64,000 bases of DNA from Psychrobacter aquimaris (GCF_016107525.1 NZ_JABASR010000007.1:62001-126000), one strand, 5' to 3'. Positions 7,294 through 16,431 are shown, numbered from the stretch's first letter. Numbers and translations are program-made. The notes: generated from the letters alone by a model not told the origin.

Positions 7294-7574
7294 CTGACAC
7301 GTTAATTATGTTTGCACTCGCAACGGTAGTGACATTGGTATCCACCGTGTTTTGGCGCTGGGTCAGCTCTATCAGTCAAATCCAAGATAAAAACGGCAGT
7401 CAGATAGATGACGTTGCGGCAGATGTCGCCGCGCTAAAAGCCGAGGTCTATCGCGACTATCAAAGTAAATCTGAGTCGCGTCACGACAATACGCAAATCC
7501 TCGACATGCTGCGTGAAATTAAAACCGATGTCACGCGCTTGGGTGACAAAATGGACAAGAAGGCGGACAAGTAA
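7290..7574 (+). CDS. membrane-anchored coiled-coil protein (DUF2730-like)
   Basis: The 94-residue protein has an N-terminal membrane helix (LIMFALATVVTLVSTVFWRW) and a long helical tail with heptad character (VAALKAEVYRDYQSKSESRHDNTQILDMLREIK). Mu-like phages have a DUF2730 protein of this size and shape just upstream of the DUF1804 gene; the assignment rests on position and topology. Confidence 0.6.
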   Translation: MTDTLIMFALATVVTLVSTVFWRWVSSISQIQDKNGSQIDDVAADVAALKAEVYRDYQSKSESRHDNTQILDMLREIKTDVTRLGDKMDKKADK

Positions 7575-7575
7575 T

Positions 7576-7827
7576 ATGCCAAACCAGCAACAGCACTTTA
7601 ATAAGCCCGCGCCTGATGCCACTCAAGCACCTGATGAGGTCATACAGCTACTGGGCGATATCAAAACGCAGAATCAGACGATGATGCAGCAGTTTGACAC
7701 GCTAGAGACCAATATCAGTAAACGCGCCACGATGGCGGGAGCAATGGCTGGGGCTTTTACCGGCGGCGTTGGCGGTACTGTCGTCAGCGTCGGCATAGAG
7801 CTTATCAAAGCTAAGTTTGGAGGCTGA
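7576..7827 (+). CDS. small phage protein with glycine-rich hydrophobic tail
   Basis: The gene encodes 83 residues from the ATG at 7576, two bases after the previous stop. A helical middle (VIQLLGDIKTQNQTMMQQFDTLE) precedes a Gly/Ala-rich hydrophobic stretch (AGAMAGAFTGGVGGTVVSVGIEL) that may insert in membrane. Its function is unknown. Confidence 0.5.
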   Translation: MPNQQQHFNKPAPDATQAPDEVIQLLGDIKTQNQTMMQQFDTLETNISKRATMAGAMAGAFTGGVGGTVVSVGIELIKAKFGG

Positions 7828-7828
7828 G

Positions 7829-8329
7829 ATGGCGCATTCGCAAGCGACAAAAGATGATCTACGCAAAAAATATATCTTTGAAGGCCTGTCGCTAGCCATG
7901 GCTGCGGTCATGACTGAGGTGAGCTATCCAACGGCGCAGCGCTGGAAAAACGTCGCGGCTGATGCAGGTGATGATTGGGATAAAGTTAAAACTGCGCATA
8001 GCATGGCGGGTGGAGACTTGGAGGATATATCACGGCAGATACTGACTGACTTCATTATCCAGTTTAAAGCCACGATGGAGTCTATCAAAGCCGCTGATGA
8101 TATCGGACCAGGACAACGTGTCGAGATGCTGACCAGCCTTGCCGACGCCTACAATAAAACTGTCGCCTCAAGTCGCAAGCTGCTACCTGAAACGTCCAAG
8201 CTCGCTATCGCGCTACAAGTGCTTGAGATGCTGGCAAAATATATTCAAGAGCATAAGCCTGAGCTGCTGATTGAGTTTATGAGTGTGCTAGAGCCGTTTG
8301 GTCGATTGATTGAGAAGGAATTGAAGTGA
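7829..8329 (+). CDS. DUF1804 family protein, probable small terminase subunit
   Basis: The 166-residue protein matches Mu gp27-like DUF1804 proteins: an N-terminal helix-turn-helix in DLRKKYIFEGLSLAMAAVMTEVSYPTAQRWK followed by long helices. It sits a few small genes before the large terminase, where a DNA-recognition subunit is expected. The start at 7829 follows GGAGG at 7819. The role in packaging is inferred from family and position. Confidence 0.82.
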   Translation: MAHSQATKDDLRKKYIFEGLSLAMAAVMTEVSYPTAQRWKNVAADAGDDWDKVKTAHSMAGGDLEDISRQILTDFIIQFKATMESIKAADDIGPGQRVEMLTSLADAYNKTVASSRKLLPETSKLAIALQVLEMLAKYIQEHKPELLIEFMSVLEPFGRLIEKELK

Positions 8330-8475
8330 TGAAGTTTAAAAGAGGTTTTAAGCAGTATTGCAAAGAATTTGTACATAACGTGATTGTGCATCCAATGCTT
8401 ATGTTTATGCCGGTCGAAACAGCTGAAAAATTGCATGATAAAAATGCTGATTGGGCTTTCCGTGACCGACTTTGA
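8329..8475 (+). CDS. very small conserved phage protein
   Basis: A 48-codon frame starts at the ATG overlapping the DUF1804 stop (TGATG) and ends with TGA at 8473-8475. The product carries FVHNVIVHPMLMFMP, then AEKLHDKNADWAF, a pattern I have seen in small proteins of many tailed phages with no known role. The overlap and conserved look support it as a gene. Confidence 0.6.
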   Translation: MKFKRGFKQYCKEFVHNVIVHPMLMFMPVETAEKLHDKNADWAFRDRL

Positions 8476-8572
8476 AATCAAGTTGCTTGAGCGCCTAGAG
8501 GTTATCAGTCGCAAGCTATCATGGGCTTGTCTCTGGTTATTTATCATTATGCTAACGACGTGTGCGAGATAA
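8462..8572 (+). CDS. very small membrane protein
   Basis: A 36-codon frame from GTG 8462 (or ATG 8444) overlaps the end of the previous gene and ends just before the terminase. The product is an amphipathic helix (DFEIKLLERLEVISRKL) followed by one membrane helix (WACLWLFIIMLTTCA). It would be translated by coupling, since no clear ribosome site is seen. Confidence 0.4.
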   Translation: MTDFEIKLLERLEVISRKLSWACLWLFIIMLTTCAR

Positions 8573-8573
8573 A

Positions 8574-10199
8574 ATGAAAAACAAAGAGTTTGCTGATCGT
8601 CTCAAGGATATTGCCCGTGCGCTGCAAGCGGATATCGATGCGCATTGCAATGACTGGGACAATGATCCTGCTGTCATCAAAGAGCGCGTCGCCAAGGTCA
8701 ACGACAAGGTGACGGGCTTTGAGTACTTTGTGACGCATTATTTTCCGCACTATACGCGAAACCCAGACCAATCCTATTTGCATAAATACCTGTTTGCTCG
8801 CTTACCGCAAATATTATCGTCTGAGCGCTCAGAGCTTGACGCATTGGCTGCGCCGCGTGGTGAGGCGAAATCAACTATCGTCACGCGACTGTTTGCTTTG
8901 TATTGCGTCGTCACCAATCAGAAAAACTACATTGCCATTATCAGTGACAGCCTTGACCAGTCGGCTGAGTTTTTGCAAGCCATCAAGACTGAGCTTGAAG
9001 TCAATCCGCGCATCAAAACCGACTTTCCAAAGGTGCATGGTGCTGGTCGTATTTGGCAGTCTTACACCATCCATACTGCCAACAGCATCAAGATACAGTG
9101 TGCCGGTGCACGTAAAAAGATGCGTGGTTGGGTTTATGGTGCGTATCGTCCCGACCTTGTGCTGCTCGATGACCTAGAAAACGATGAAAACGTCGAAAGC
9201 CCAGAGCAGCGCGACAAGCTGTATAAGTGGCTATTACGTACACCGCTAAAGCTTGCCGCTGCTGGCGAAAAGATGGATGTCGTATATATCGGTACGATAC
9301 TGCATCACGATAGCGTGCTCAATCGCATACTGAAGAACAAAGGTTGGACGACGCGGGTATTCAAAGCGCTGCTTGAGTGGCCTGACAATATGGCGCTGTG
9401 GGATGAATGGGAAGCCATTTATCACGATGAAGGCGAAGCTGCTGCCGTCGCGTTTTATCAAAAACATAAGCGCAAGATGGATAAGGGTGCCAAAGTGTCT
9501 TGGGCGGCAAGACCACTGCTTGCTCTCATGATTATCCGTACTCGTGATGGTCATGGTAACTTTGACAGCGAGCTACAGAACGACCCTGCTGCGGGTGAAG
9601 ATTCGCCATTTAGCGACTCTATCAACTACTGGCGCGAGTTGCCTGCTGGACTTATTTACTTTGCGGCTGTTGATCCGTCACTTGGTAAAAAAAGCAAGAC
9701 GCGCAAAAAAGGCGACCCGTCCGCAATCATCGTTGGTGGTTATGATCGATTAAATGGCAAGCTTTACACCGTCGTTGCTGACATCCAGCGCCGCACACCC
9801 GACAAGATTATATCTGACGTCATCAAGTATCAAAAAGAATATCCGCAAATATTGGGCTGGGCGGTTGAATCGGTGGCATTCCAAGAGTTTTTACGGACTG
9901 AACTGGTTAAGCGTTCAGCACAGCAAGGCATTCATGTGCCTGCTATCCCTGTACATCCACATGGTGATAAAGGGCTGCGCATTATTGCATTGCAGCCGCA
10001 TATGGCAAACGGTCTTATTTTATTGCACCACAAACAAAAGACGCTGATTGCGCATTTTACCCACTTTCCAAAACACGAAAACGATGACGGGCCTGATGGA
10101 TTGGAAATGGTCTGGAAACTTGCGACCAGTTTTGCCAAAGCGAGCAATACGCCGATGGCTGCATGGGAAGTGCCACAGCCAAGCCTGTACTACTATTAA
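8574..10199 (+). CDS. phage terminase large subunit (Mu gp28-like)
   Basis: The 541-residue protein has both terminase halves. The ATPase shows a Walker-A-like APRGEAKST near residue 92 and Walker B VLLDDLEND near residue 196. The nuclease begins at FAAVDPSLGKKSK with a catalytic Asp, followed by GDPSAIIVGG and a later acidic cluster. It drives DNA into the capsid and, in Mu-like phages, cuts in flanking host DNA. The ATG at 8574 is used, although an in-frame GTG at 8562 is possible. Confidence 0.92.
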   Translation: MKNKEFADRLKDIARALQADIDAHCNDWDNDPAVIKERVAKVNDKVTGFEYFVTHYFPHYTRNPDQSYLHKYLFARLPQILSSERSELDALAAPRGEAKSTIVTRLFALYCVVTNQKNYIAIISDSLDQSAEFLQAIKTELEVNPRIKTDFPKVHGAGRIWQSYTIHTANSIKIQCAGARKKMRGWVYGAYRPDLVLLDDLENDENVESPEQRDKLYKWLLRTPLKLAAAGEKMDVVYIGTILHHDSVLNRILKNKGWTTRVFKALLEWPDNMALWDEWEAIYHDEGEAAAVAFYQKHKRKMDKGAKVSWAARPLLALMIIRTRDGHGNFDSELQNDPAAGEDSPFSDSINYWRELPAGLIYFAAVDPSLGKKSKTRKKGDPSAIIVGGYDRLNGKLYTVVADIQRRTPDKIISDVIKYQKEYPQILGWAVESVAFQEFLRTELVKRSAQQGIHVPAIPVHPHGDKGLRIIALQPHMANGLILLHHKQKTLIAHFTHFPKHENDDGPDGLEMVWKLATSFAKASNTPMAAWEVPQPSLYYY

Positions 10200-10213
10200 G
10201 CTAAGGATAAATC

Positions 10214-11689
10214 ATGTTTGGATCAAAAACCAAAAAGCAGAAGGTTGACCAAAAGACACTGCTGGTCGCCGTCGATAGTGCGCTAGAGGGTGCGGATGCA
10301 GTCAGTGCTGACCAATTGCTCGCAGAGACCGGTAAAAGCCGACAAGAGCTGCTGGATGCAGTCATGGCAGACGATGAGGTGCTTAGTTGCCGCGCTGATA
10401 TCGAAGGCGCTATCAATGCTGCTGCATGGCGTATCTGGGGTGATGATGTCGATGAGGACTTAATCAATCGACTCTATCGAATGTTTAGACGAATTTATAA
10501 TGACATTGCTGGGGTCGCCGTATTGGCGATGTTTAACGGCTACTGTGTCGGCGAATATGTCTATAAAAAAGAGCCAGACGGTTTTTTAAGTATCGATAGA
10601 CTACTGTCAAAAGACGGTGAGCTAGACAATTATACGCCCATGCGTGATGGCTCGGTAATGCTAAAAACTGAGGATGAGAGTGTCGCGATCAATCAAGACA
10701 TCAAGTACCTGGTACTGACGAGCAAGGCTGTGCCTGCGCGTCCTGCTGGTGAAATGATGATTGTCCGTGCCTATCCTGCGGTTGCTCTGCGCAAACGTGA
10801 ATGGGCATACGCTGGGCAGTTTATCGCTCGCTACTCTCAGCCGTATGTCGTCGGTACTCAAGGCTCTGACAGTGGCTTTGGTACGACGCTTGGTGACTTT
10901 ACCAGCAAGATATTTAGCTTTATCAATGGTGGTGCTGCCGGTATCGGTAAAGATGACAAGATTGAGCTGCATCAATTATCTGGCGATGGCGCAGCGTTTG
11001 AGCTGTTTGAGCGCTTGGCAAACCGCCGCATTCAAAAGCTGCTGCTCGGACGTGTCAAGACCAGTGAGCTGACATCAGGCTCACGCTCAGCACAAGAGGC
11101 TGATGATGTCGCACGGCAAGACCGCGTCATGTCTTATCTGGGGCTAATGACGAAGGGTATCCAGCACGCCATCGATGCCATTATCACCGTCAATCAAGCA
11201 TGGGGCTTGCCGATCACAGCACCACAAGGCATTTGGTTTGAATACCCAAAGGTTAAAGCCTTTAACGTCGAAGAAGCTGACCGCGATATCAAATATACCA
11301 GTACTGGGCAAGTGCGACTGACCAAGCAGCGCCTGCTCAATGTCGGCTACGAAGAGTCTGAATTTGAGATGGTTGAGTCTGCTGTGCCAGCACCTATCGC
11401 ACAGCTGTCGCAGCAAGTGCGGGCGCTGCAACTGCAATTGAGCAATGGGCTACCAGACAATATCACTGAGCCGACCACAGATGATGATATCGACCATGAC
11501 CGCGCTATCATGCAGCCCAAAGTTGAGGCGCTGCTGTCGGTACTGGATGGCTGTGAGAGCTATAGCGAGTTTGAGCGACGGTTAAGTGAGATGACGTTGC
11601 CAGATGGTGGATTGATAGATGATCTGATGTCGCAGTGTGTCGGCAGTTATATCGAAGGGCTTGCAAACGACAATGGAGTGACTGACTGA
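10214..11689 (+). CDS. portal protein (Mu gp29-like, DUF935)
   Basis: The 491-residue protein has DUF935 features: an N-terminal helical region, the RRIYNDIAGVAVLAMFNGYCVGEYVY segment, then PAGEMMIVRAYPAVALRKREWAYAGQFIARY and a C-terminal acidic tail. The portal is the dodecameric DNA channel at the capsid vertex. It lies between terminase and the gpF-like gene as in Mu, and its stop overlaps the next ATG. Confidence 0.9.
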   Translation: MFGSKTKKQKVDQKTLLVAVDSALEGADAVSADQLLAETGKSRQELLDAVMADDEVLSCRADIEGAINAAAWRIWGDDVDEDLINRLYRMFRRIYNDIAGVAVLAMFNGYCVGEYVYKKEPDGFLSIDRLLSKDGELDNYTPMRDGSVMLKTEDESVAINQDIKYLVLTSKAVPARPAGEMMIVRAYPAVALRKREWAYAGQFIARYSQPYVVGTQGSDSGFGTTLGDFTSKIFSFINGGAAGIGKDDKIELHQLSGDGAAFELFERLANRRIQKLLLGRVKTSELTSGSRSAQEADDVARQDRVMSYLGLMTKGIQHAIDAIITVNQAWGLPITAPQGIWFEYPKVKAFNVEEADRDIKYTSTGQVRLTKQRLLNVGYEESEFEMVESAVPAPIAQLSQQVRALQLQLSNGLPDNITEPTTDDDIDHDRAIMQPKVEALLSVLDGCESYSEFERRLSEMTLPDGGLIDDLMSQCVGSYIEGLANDNGVTD

Positions 11690-12966
11690 TGCCAGTACCC
11701 AAGGAGTTTTTAAACCCTGATGAGCTGACTAACGTCCAAGCGCTAGCAAGCTTTGACGGTAAGACGTTGATGCCGCGTTATCACTACATGGATGTGCTTG
11801 CGCGTGAGCACGCTGTGGCGTTTAGTGTCGCTAAGATGATGGACGAAGATATGCTGGCTGACGTGCAATCTGCACTGACTGATGCGCTGTCCAACTCGAC
11901 AGACTTTGATGTGTTTAAAAAACGCATGGAGCCGTACCTGATGGCGAAAGGCTGGTGGGGCAAAGAGCTGGTCGTTGATCCGCTGACGGGTGACGCCAAA
12001 AAAGTACAGCTTGGCTCGACTCGTCGTCTGCGTACTATCTATCACACCAATCTACACGCAAGCTATGCGGCTGGACAATGGCAGCGCATCCAAGAGACCA
12101 AGCGCGGTCTGCCGTATCTGCAATATATGCCATCTGTCGCAGGTAAAAAACGCGATAAGCATAAGCAGTATTACAACGTCGTGCGTCCTGTCGATGACCC
12201 AATCTGGCAGATGATTATGCCGCCAAATGGTTATGGCTGTCTGTGCTGGGTCAAGCAGCTGACTAAGGGGCAAGCACGTCGCGCTGGCATCAGTGATGAG
12301 TTTGAGCTGGAGATGGTCGATGTCGAAAACCCACGCACAGGTGAGACGATGCGCGTCCCTGCTGGACTTGATCCCAGCTTTGCGCACAATCATGACCGCC
12401 TCACTGCTGCTCGTCTACTACAAGCCGAGAAAATACAAGGTAATAAAGCCGTACCAGCTGCGGATAAAGCTAAGGCAAAGGATGCGGCAACCGCTCAGCT
12501 CGATAATTATATGTCGCAGCTTATCTTTAATCCGGTGATTAAAAAGTTTGCACCCAATGTATCGACGCCCTCGTTTGACGCTCGTATCAATGCGTTTGCT
12601 CGCGCTAGTGACAGCCGCGCTGCTGAGATGATTGGTATCGCTCGCAACACAACAGAGTCGCATCAATGGGCTGTCGCCACGCTTAGCTCGACGCTACAAG
12701 AAACGATGGATATCAAGAAGTATGTGGCATGGATGGGTGAAGACACGCTGCTTGCGCTAACACGCGCTGCTAAAAACAGCGCAGAGGATGTCATTGAGCT
12801 GCTACACACCACACGCGATATGCTCAATAACGCTGATGAGCTAATCAAGCTCGATGACGGTGGGTATCAAGCGCTATTTATCAGTAAGGGTAAACGCTAT
12901 CAGGCGACACTGGCGGTCGATAAAGTGACAGATACGCTCAATATTACCGACTTGACGCAATTGTAA
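11689..12966 (+). CDS. gpF-like minor head protein
   Basis: The 425-residue protein has a Mu gpF / SPP1 gp7-like head-morphogenesis domain in its N-terminal half: FKKRMEPYLMAKGWWGKE, the RRLRTIYHTNLHASYAAGQW block, then RPVDDPIWQMIMPPNGYGCLCWVK with the Cys-containing motif. The C-terminal 100 residues (TRDMLNNADELIKLDDGG...) resemble the extra domains of gpF-like proteins, some annotated as phage nuclease-toxin-like domains; that part is a guess. It follows the portal as expected. Confidence 0.88.
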   Translation: MPVPKEFLNPDELTNVQALASFDGKTLMPRYHYMDVLAREHAVAFSVAKMMDEDMLADVQSALTDALSNSTDFDVFKKRMEPYLMAKGWWGKELVVDPLTGDAKKVQLGSTRRLRTIYHTNLHASYAAGQWQRIQETKRGLPYLQYMPSVAGKKRDKHKQYYNVVRPVDDPIWQMIMPPNGYGCLCWVKQLTKGQARRAGISDEFELEMVDVENPRTGETMRVPAGLDPSFAHNHDRLTAARLLQAEKIQGNKAVPAADKAKAKDAATAQLDNYMSQLIFNPVIKKFAPNVSTPSFDARINAFARASDSRAAEMIGIARNTTESHQWAVATLSSTLQETMDIKKYVAWMGEDTLLALTRAAKNSAEDVIELLHTTRDMLNNADELIKLDDGGYQALFISKGKRYQATLAVDKVTDTLNITDLTQL

Positions 12967-13063
12967 GCAGTACGCCCAATCGCAATAGCGTTTAACACCC
13001 GTTTAACGTCTTGACCACGCGCTTTTAACATCGTCATCACGTCATTACAGCAAATATCTATAT

Positions 13064-13099
13064 AAACGGCTTAAATCGCAAATTTAAGCCGTTTTGCTT
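13064..13099 (+). terminator. intrinsic terminator between gpF-like gene and protease gene
   Basis: A 13-bp perfect stem, AAACGGCTTAAAT (13064-13076) with ATTTAAGCCGTTT (13082-13094), is followed by TTGCTTTTT. It sits just before late promoter copy 2. Confidence 0.85.
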
Positions 13100-13111
13100 T
13101 TTATGCGTGAT

Positions 13112-13158
13112 TACCTGAACCGCATCATCTAACCATATCTAATGCCGCTCATCATAAT
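13112..13158 (+). promoter_or_regulatory. putative activator-dependent late promoter, copy 2 (protease/capsid)
   Basis: The 23-bp box at 13112-13134 is identical to those at 5279 and 19264. CATAAT at 13153-13158 is in the same register as in copy 1, and TCATCATAATG around it is shared with copy 1. It precedes the protease gene, as the Mu PI promoter precedes gene I. Confidence 0.7.
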
Positions 13159-13221
13159 GAGACTTTATCGACACTCTTTATTTTACGTTGTCGCGATTTT
13201 ACTCATTAGCTGGACGTCATT

Positions 13222-14214
13222 ATGCCAAAAGACCACAAAAAGCCAAATATCTACCTGCTCTCTGAAGTCAATGTCGCTGATGCCCCTGCTGATGCCGACA
13301 AGTCGTTGCCTCGTAAGTTTAGTGGTGTCGCCAATAGCGGCAAGCCGTTTGATTACTATGGTGATATGGCTGTTATTGACTTATCCGATCTTACGTATAA
13401 AGACAATATTCCAGCATTGCTATTACACGACCGAGCACAGCGCTGTGGATTTGGTGCGCTCAATGTCAGTAACAATCAATTAATGATGACTGGCTATCTG
13501 CTTGACAATCAGTTTGGACGCGAAATCGCTGCTGAATCTGACGCGGGATTCCCATGGCAAATGTCAGTGCATGTTGATGCTAGTAGTACTGATTACCTCG
13601 GTAACAACGATACTGCAACCGTCAACGGACAAACTGTGACGGGGCCAATCACTATTTTACGCAATTGCAGCATCTTAGAAGTATCGTTCACGCCAACCGG
13701 TGTTGATGCGGAAACAAGCGCACTTGCACTCACCAATGGCGGCATTGCTAACTCATCAATTACTCAATCCAATACTGACAAGGAAACCACCATGACTCCC
13801 GAAGAAATCGCAGCACTACAAAAGCTCGTAGCAGACCAAGCGGAAGAGATTAAAACCCTCAAAGAGGAAAAGTCTGAGCTTGAAAAAGAGAAAGCGGAAG
13901 CTGAAGAAGAAGCCAAAGCCGCTGCTATCGATGCGCAACTGTCGCAAGCAGGCTTCACCAAGACCGAAGATGGCAAAGCGTGGAACGGTGTCGGCACAGC
14001 GACGGTCAACATGCTGTTGTCTGCCTCGCCTGAAGACGCCAAAGAGATGATTGGTGATCTACGTGCGCCTGGTAAGCAAGATGGTACGCCAGAATGGCTG
14101 CTTAGTGAGCAGCACAAGCCTAAAGGTAACGGCGGTCAAGAGCGTCAATTATCTAGCAATCCAATGTTAGCAAACGCTGAAGCACGCGGCCAAGAGTCAA
14201 AAAACTACATCTAA
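13222..14214 (+). CDS. phage protease (Mu gpI-like)
   Basis: The 330-residue protein has an N-terminal protease part and a C-terminal scaffold part. In the protease, ALLLHDRAQRCGFG with a His near residue 73 and PWQMSVHVDAS with a Ser near residue 115 match the His/Ser layout of prohead proteases. The C-terminus is a Glu/Lys-rich coiled coil (LKEEKSELEKEKAEAEEEAKA). In Mu the same gene I encodes a nested scaffold Z from an internal start, and that arrangement is present here. Confidence 0.87.
   Translation: MPKDHKKPNIYLLSEVNVADAPADADKSLPRKFSGVANSGKPFDYYGDMAVIDLSDLTYKDNIPALLLHDRAQRCGFGALNVSNNQLMMTGYLLDNQFGREIAAESDAGFPWQMSVHVDASSTDYLGNNDTATVNGQTVTGPITILRNCSILEVSFTPTGVDAETSALALTNGGIANSSITQSNTDKETTMTPEEIAALQKLVADQAEEIKTLKEEKSELEKEKAEAEEEAKAAAIDAQLSQAGFTKTEDGKAWNGVGTATVNMLLSASPEDAKEMIGDLRAPGKQDGTPEWLLSEQHKPKGNGGQERQLSSNPMLANAEARGQESKNYI
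13792..14214 (+). CDS. nested scaffold protein (Mu gpZ-like)
   Basis: The ATG at 13792 lies in frame inside the protease gene with AAGGAAA at 13780-13786. It would yield a 140-residue scaffold that starts MTPEEIAALQ, has a long acidic coiled coil and ends in a Gly/Lys-rich tail. Mu gpZ is made the same way. The ribosome site and domain break at that point support an independent product. Confidence 0.75.
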   Translation: MTPEEIAALQKLVADQAEEIKTLKEEKSELEKEKAEAEEEAKAAAIDAQLSQAGFTKTEDGKAWNGVGTATVNMLLSASPEDAKEMIGDLRAPGKQDGTPEWLLSEQHKPKGNGGQERQLSSNPMLANAEARGQESKNYI

Positions 14215-14309
14215 GCTGGTGGTTATGTCTACCGTGCGCTGAGTAACTTGCTTGGCGCAATAACAGCAAATCCTTTATTAGCCTTATCAAATACCACTAG
14301 GAGCACTCC

Positions 14310-14636
14310 ATGCCTGATTTAACCATTGGCGATATCTTGAAAAGTGAAGCTGATCCAAATAACCGCATCGCTATCCCTGCGCCTGTCGGCACCAAGACGG
14401 GTCAGCCTGTCAAATATGTTGCCCGCGATCAGTATCTATTTGCATTGACCGATGAAGTCAACGGCGAGGTACTGGTGCAGCCACATAACTGCGTCATGAA
14501 CCTTGCGCCCATTATGCAAGCGGATATCGATGCGGTGTTTACCGATGGCGATAGCTTGGTGCCATTAACCAATGCTGAGCTGCTGACCCAAGGCGATGCA
14601 CACGGCATCAAATATATCGGCACGCCACGCACTTAA
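14310..14636 (+). CDS. probable capsid-associated (decoration-type) protein
   Basis: The gene encodes 108 residues preceded by AGGAG. It lies between scaffold and major capsid genes, where decoration or capsid-cement proteins are found. The sequence (TIGDILKSEADPNNRI..., GTKTGQPVKYVARDQYLF) is beta-rich without Cys motifs of note. Its function is inferred from position only. Confidence 0.6.
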   Translation: MPDLTIGDILKSEADPNNRIAIPAPVGTKTGQPVKYVARDQYLFALTDEVNGEVLVQPHNCVMNLAPIMQADIDAVFTDGDSLVPLTNAELLTQGDAHGIKYIGTPRT

Positions 14637-14699
14637 ACGCTGATTGACAGCCCTTTAACTTTGATTTAAACCGCATTTACATTTAACAAGGATTGCATT

Positions 14700-15692
14700 A
14701 TGCCTTTATCCAATGAAAGTCACTTTGGTGTACGCCCAATGACTGAGGCAATCAAACGCTTGCCAGTTACTCCAACCATTATCCGTAGCCTAGGCATCTT
14801 TAAGCCTGAGTATCTAAGTGCAACCAGTGTCGCGGTTGAGTCAAATGACGGTGTGCTATCGCTAGTGCCAGCCGTGCCACGCGGCACTCCAGGCGCACCC
14901 GTGGCTACTACCGCTCGTGGCAATCGCCATAGTTTTGAGATGTTGCATTTGCCCAAGCACGACATCGTGCGTGCGGATGATGTGCAAAACGTGAAGTCGT
15001 TTGGCAGTGATAACAAGGCGGCTACTGTCGCTGAAAAGGTCAATGACAAGCTCGCTGATATGAAGTTTGATATCGAATACACCCGCGAGCATTTAATGTT
15101 GGGCGCTATCAAAGGCAAGATTTTAGATGCTGATGGTACACCGTTAGTCGATATTTATGACCGCTTTGGCATGACCCGCAAGACCATCACTTGGAACTTA
15201 TCAGGCGCGAACTCTAACGTCGGCAAGATGATTGATGACGCGATTACTGATCTTAGTAAAAAGCGCGGCGGCGAGCCAGTTGATGGTTGGTATGTCTTAT
15301 GCTCGCCTGAGTTTATGCAGGCTGTTGCTTATCATAAGACGATAGTTGAAATCTATCAGCGCTTCCAAGAAGGCAAGATGTACCGCGAAGGCGATACCAA
15401 TGTCGGCTTTAAGCATAAGAATATTGAATTTATCCAATATGACCATGTGTTTGAGTCTGGTCTGCAAATCAAGGCTGGTGAAGCTGAGATTATCCCTAAA
15501 GGCACGCGCAAAACGTTCCGTGAGTACTTTGCCCCTGCTGACACTGCTGCTGCGGTAAACACCAAAGCTGAGGCGATTTACGCTAGCCGCGAAAAACTGG
15601 CACATGATAAAGGTTGGGATTTAGAGGCGCAATCTAATCCATTGCCGCTCATGCTACGTCCTGATTTATCGGCGACCCTAAAAGCGACCTAA
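14700..15692 (+). CDS. major capsid protein (lambda gpE family)
   Basis: The 330-residue protein matches Phage_cap_E: an N-terminal LPVTPTIIRSLGIFKPEYLSATSVAVE, the central VNDKLADMKFDIEYTREHLMLGAIKGKILDADG and a C-terminal FREYFAPADTAAAVNTKAEAIYASRE ... PLPLMLRPD. It forms the HK97-fold shell. The capsid is of the lambda-E kind rather than Mu gpT, consistent with the D3112/B3 branch. An independent ribosome site, AAGGA, precedes the ATG. Confidence 0.93.
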   Translation: MPLSNESHFGVRPMTEAIKRLPVTPTIIRSLGIFKPEYLSATSVAVESNDGVLSLVPAVPRGTPGAPVATTARGNRHSFEMLHLPKHDIVRADDVQNVKSFGSDNKAATVAEKVNDKLADMKFDIEYTREHLMLGAIKGKILDADGTPLVDIYDRFGMTRKTITWNLSGANSNVGKMIDDAITDLSKKRGGEPVDGWYVLCSPEFMQAVAYHKTIVEIYQRFQEGKMYREGDTNVGFKHKNIEFIQYDHVFESGLQIKAGEAEIIPKGTRKTFREYFAPADTAAAVNTKAEAIYASREKLAHDKGWDLEAQSNPLPLMLRPDLSATLKAT

Positions 15693-15760
15693 ATCTAAGC
15701 GCCTTGACTGGCTACGGCTGGTCAAGGATGTTTTACCTAAATTCTAACTAGGACAAAATC

Positions 15761-15985
15761 ATGAGTGATGACAAACCAAAAGTTAAAGGCTATCGCCAGC
15801 TAACAGATGCTGAGATTGCTGCTATCAATAAAGTCAAAGCTAAGGCTGAAGAAGTTGGCGAATTGGTTGAGCAGCTACAGATGTCTGGCGGATTAGACCA
15901 ACGCGCAATCAATATCGGCAAAACTGAGCTGCAAACTGGCTTTATGTGGTTGACACGCGGTATTGCCCAGCCTGACAGTTTTTAG
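15761..15985 (+). CDS. acb2: Acb2-type anti-CBASS cyclic-nucleotide sponge
   Basis: The 74-residue protein reads GYRQLTDAEIAAINKVKAKAEEVGELVEQL, then DQRAINIGKTELQTGFMWLTRGIAQP. This helical hairpin pattern is that of the Acb2/Tad1 hairpin domain. Acb2 forms hexamers that sequester cyclic oligonucleotides such as cGAMP and cyclic trinucleotides, blocking CBASS effectors. It was described in Pseudomonas phages, and homologues lie next to capsid genes of D3112-like phages, the same place as here. Binding was not tested and the call rests on sequence pattern and locus. Confidence 0.83.
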   Translation: MSDDKPKVKGYRQLTDAEIAAINKVKAKAEEVGELVEQLQMSGGLDQRAINIGKTELQTGFMWLTRGIAQPDSF

Positions 15986-15993
15986 GACTGACC

Positions 15994-16431
15994 ATGATTA
16001 CATCACAAGACCTAATCGACCGCTTTGGTGAGTTTGAGCTGATACAGATCACCAATGAGCAGCCGCGCCATGACTCAGTGATTGACGATGTCGTCCTGCA
16101 AGGCGCGATTAACGATGCTATCAGTGAGGTCGCAAGTTATTTGCTGTCTGCTGGGCTGGTTAAGGTTGTTGGTATTGGCAATGTCGTTTACCTGCCAAGC
16201 TCAGAGATACCAAGCGATCTAAAGAAAAAGACTTGTGACGTTGCTCGTTACAATCTGTATGACAACGGAATACTTGAAGTTGTGCAGACACGTTATGACG
16301 CTGCTATCAAATGGCTCGATAAGGTCAAAAAAGACCCGACGATGCTGACTGGGCCAGTTAGTGAGCAGCCAAATACAAGCGGCGGTATCACGGTGATGCC
16401 AAACCCTACACCTACGTACTGGGATATGTAA
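15994..16431 (+). CDS. DUF1320 family head-tail protein (Mu gp36-like)
   Basis: The 145-residue protein starts MITSQDLIDRFGEFELIQITN and has the family's AINDAISEVASYLLSAG and TCDVARYNLYDNG helices. DUF1320 proteins of Mu-like phages act at the head-tail connection. Its stop overlaps the next ATG. Confidence 0.88.
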   Translation: MITSQDLIDRFGEFELIQITNEQPRHDSVIDDVVLQGAINDAISEVASYLLSAGLVKVVGIGNVVYLPSSEIPSDLKKKTCDVARYNLYDNGILEVVQTRYDAAIKWLDKVKKDPTMLTGPVSEQPNTSGGITVMPNPTPTYWDM

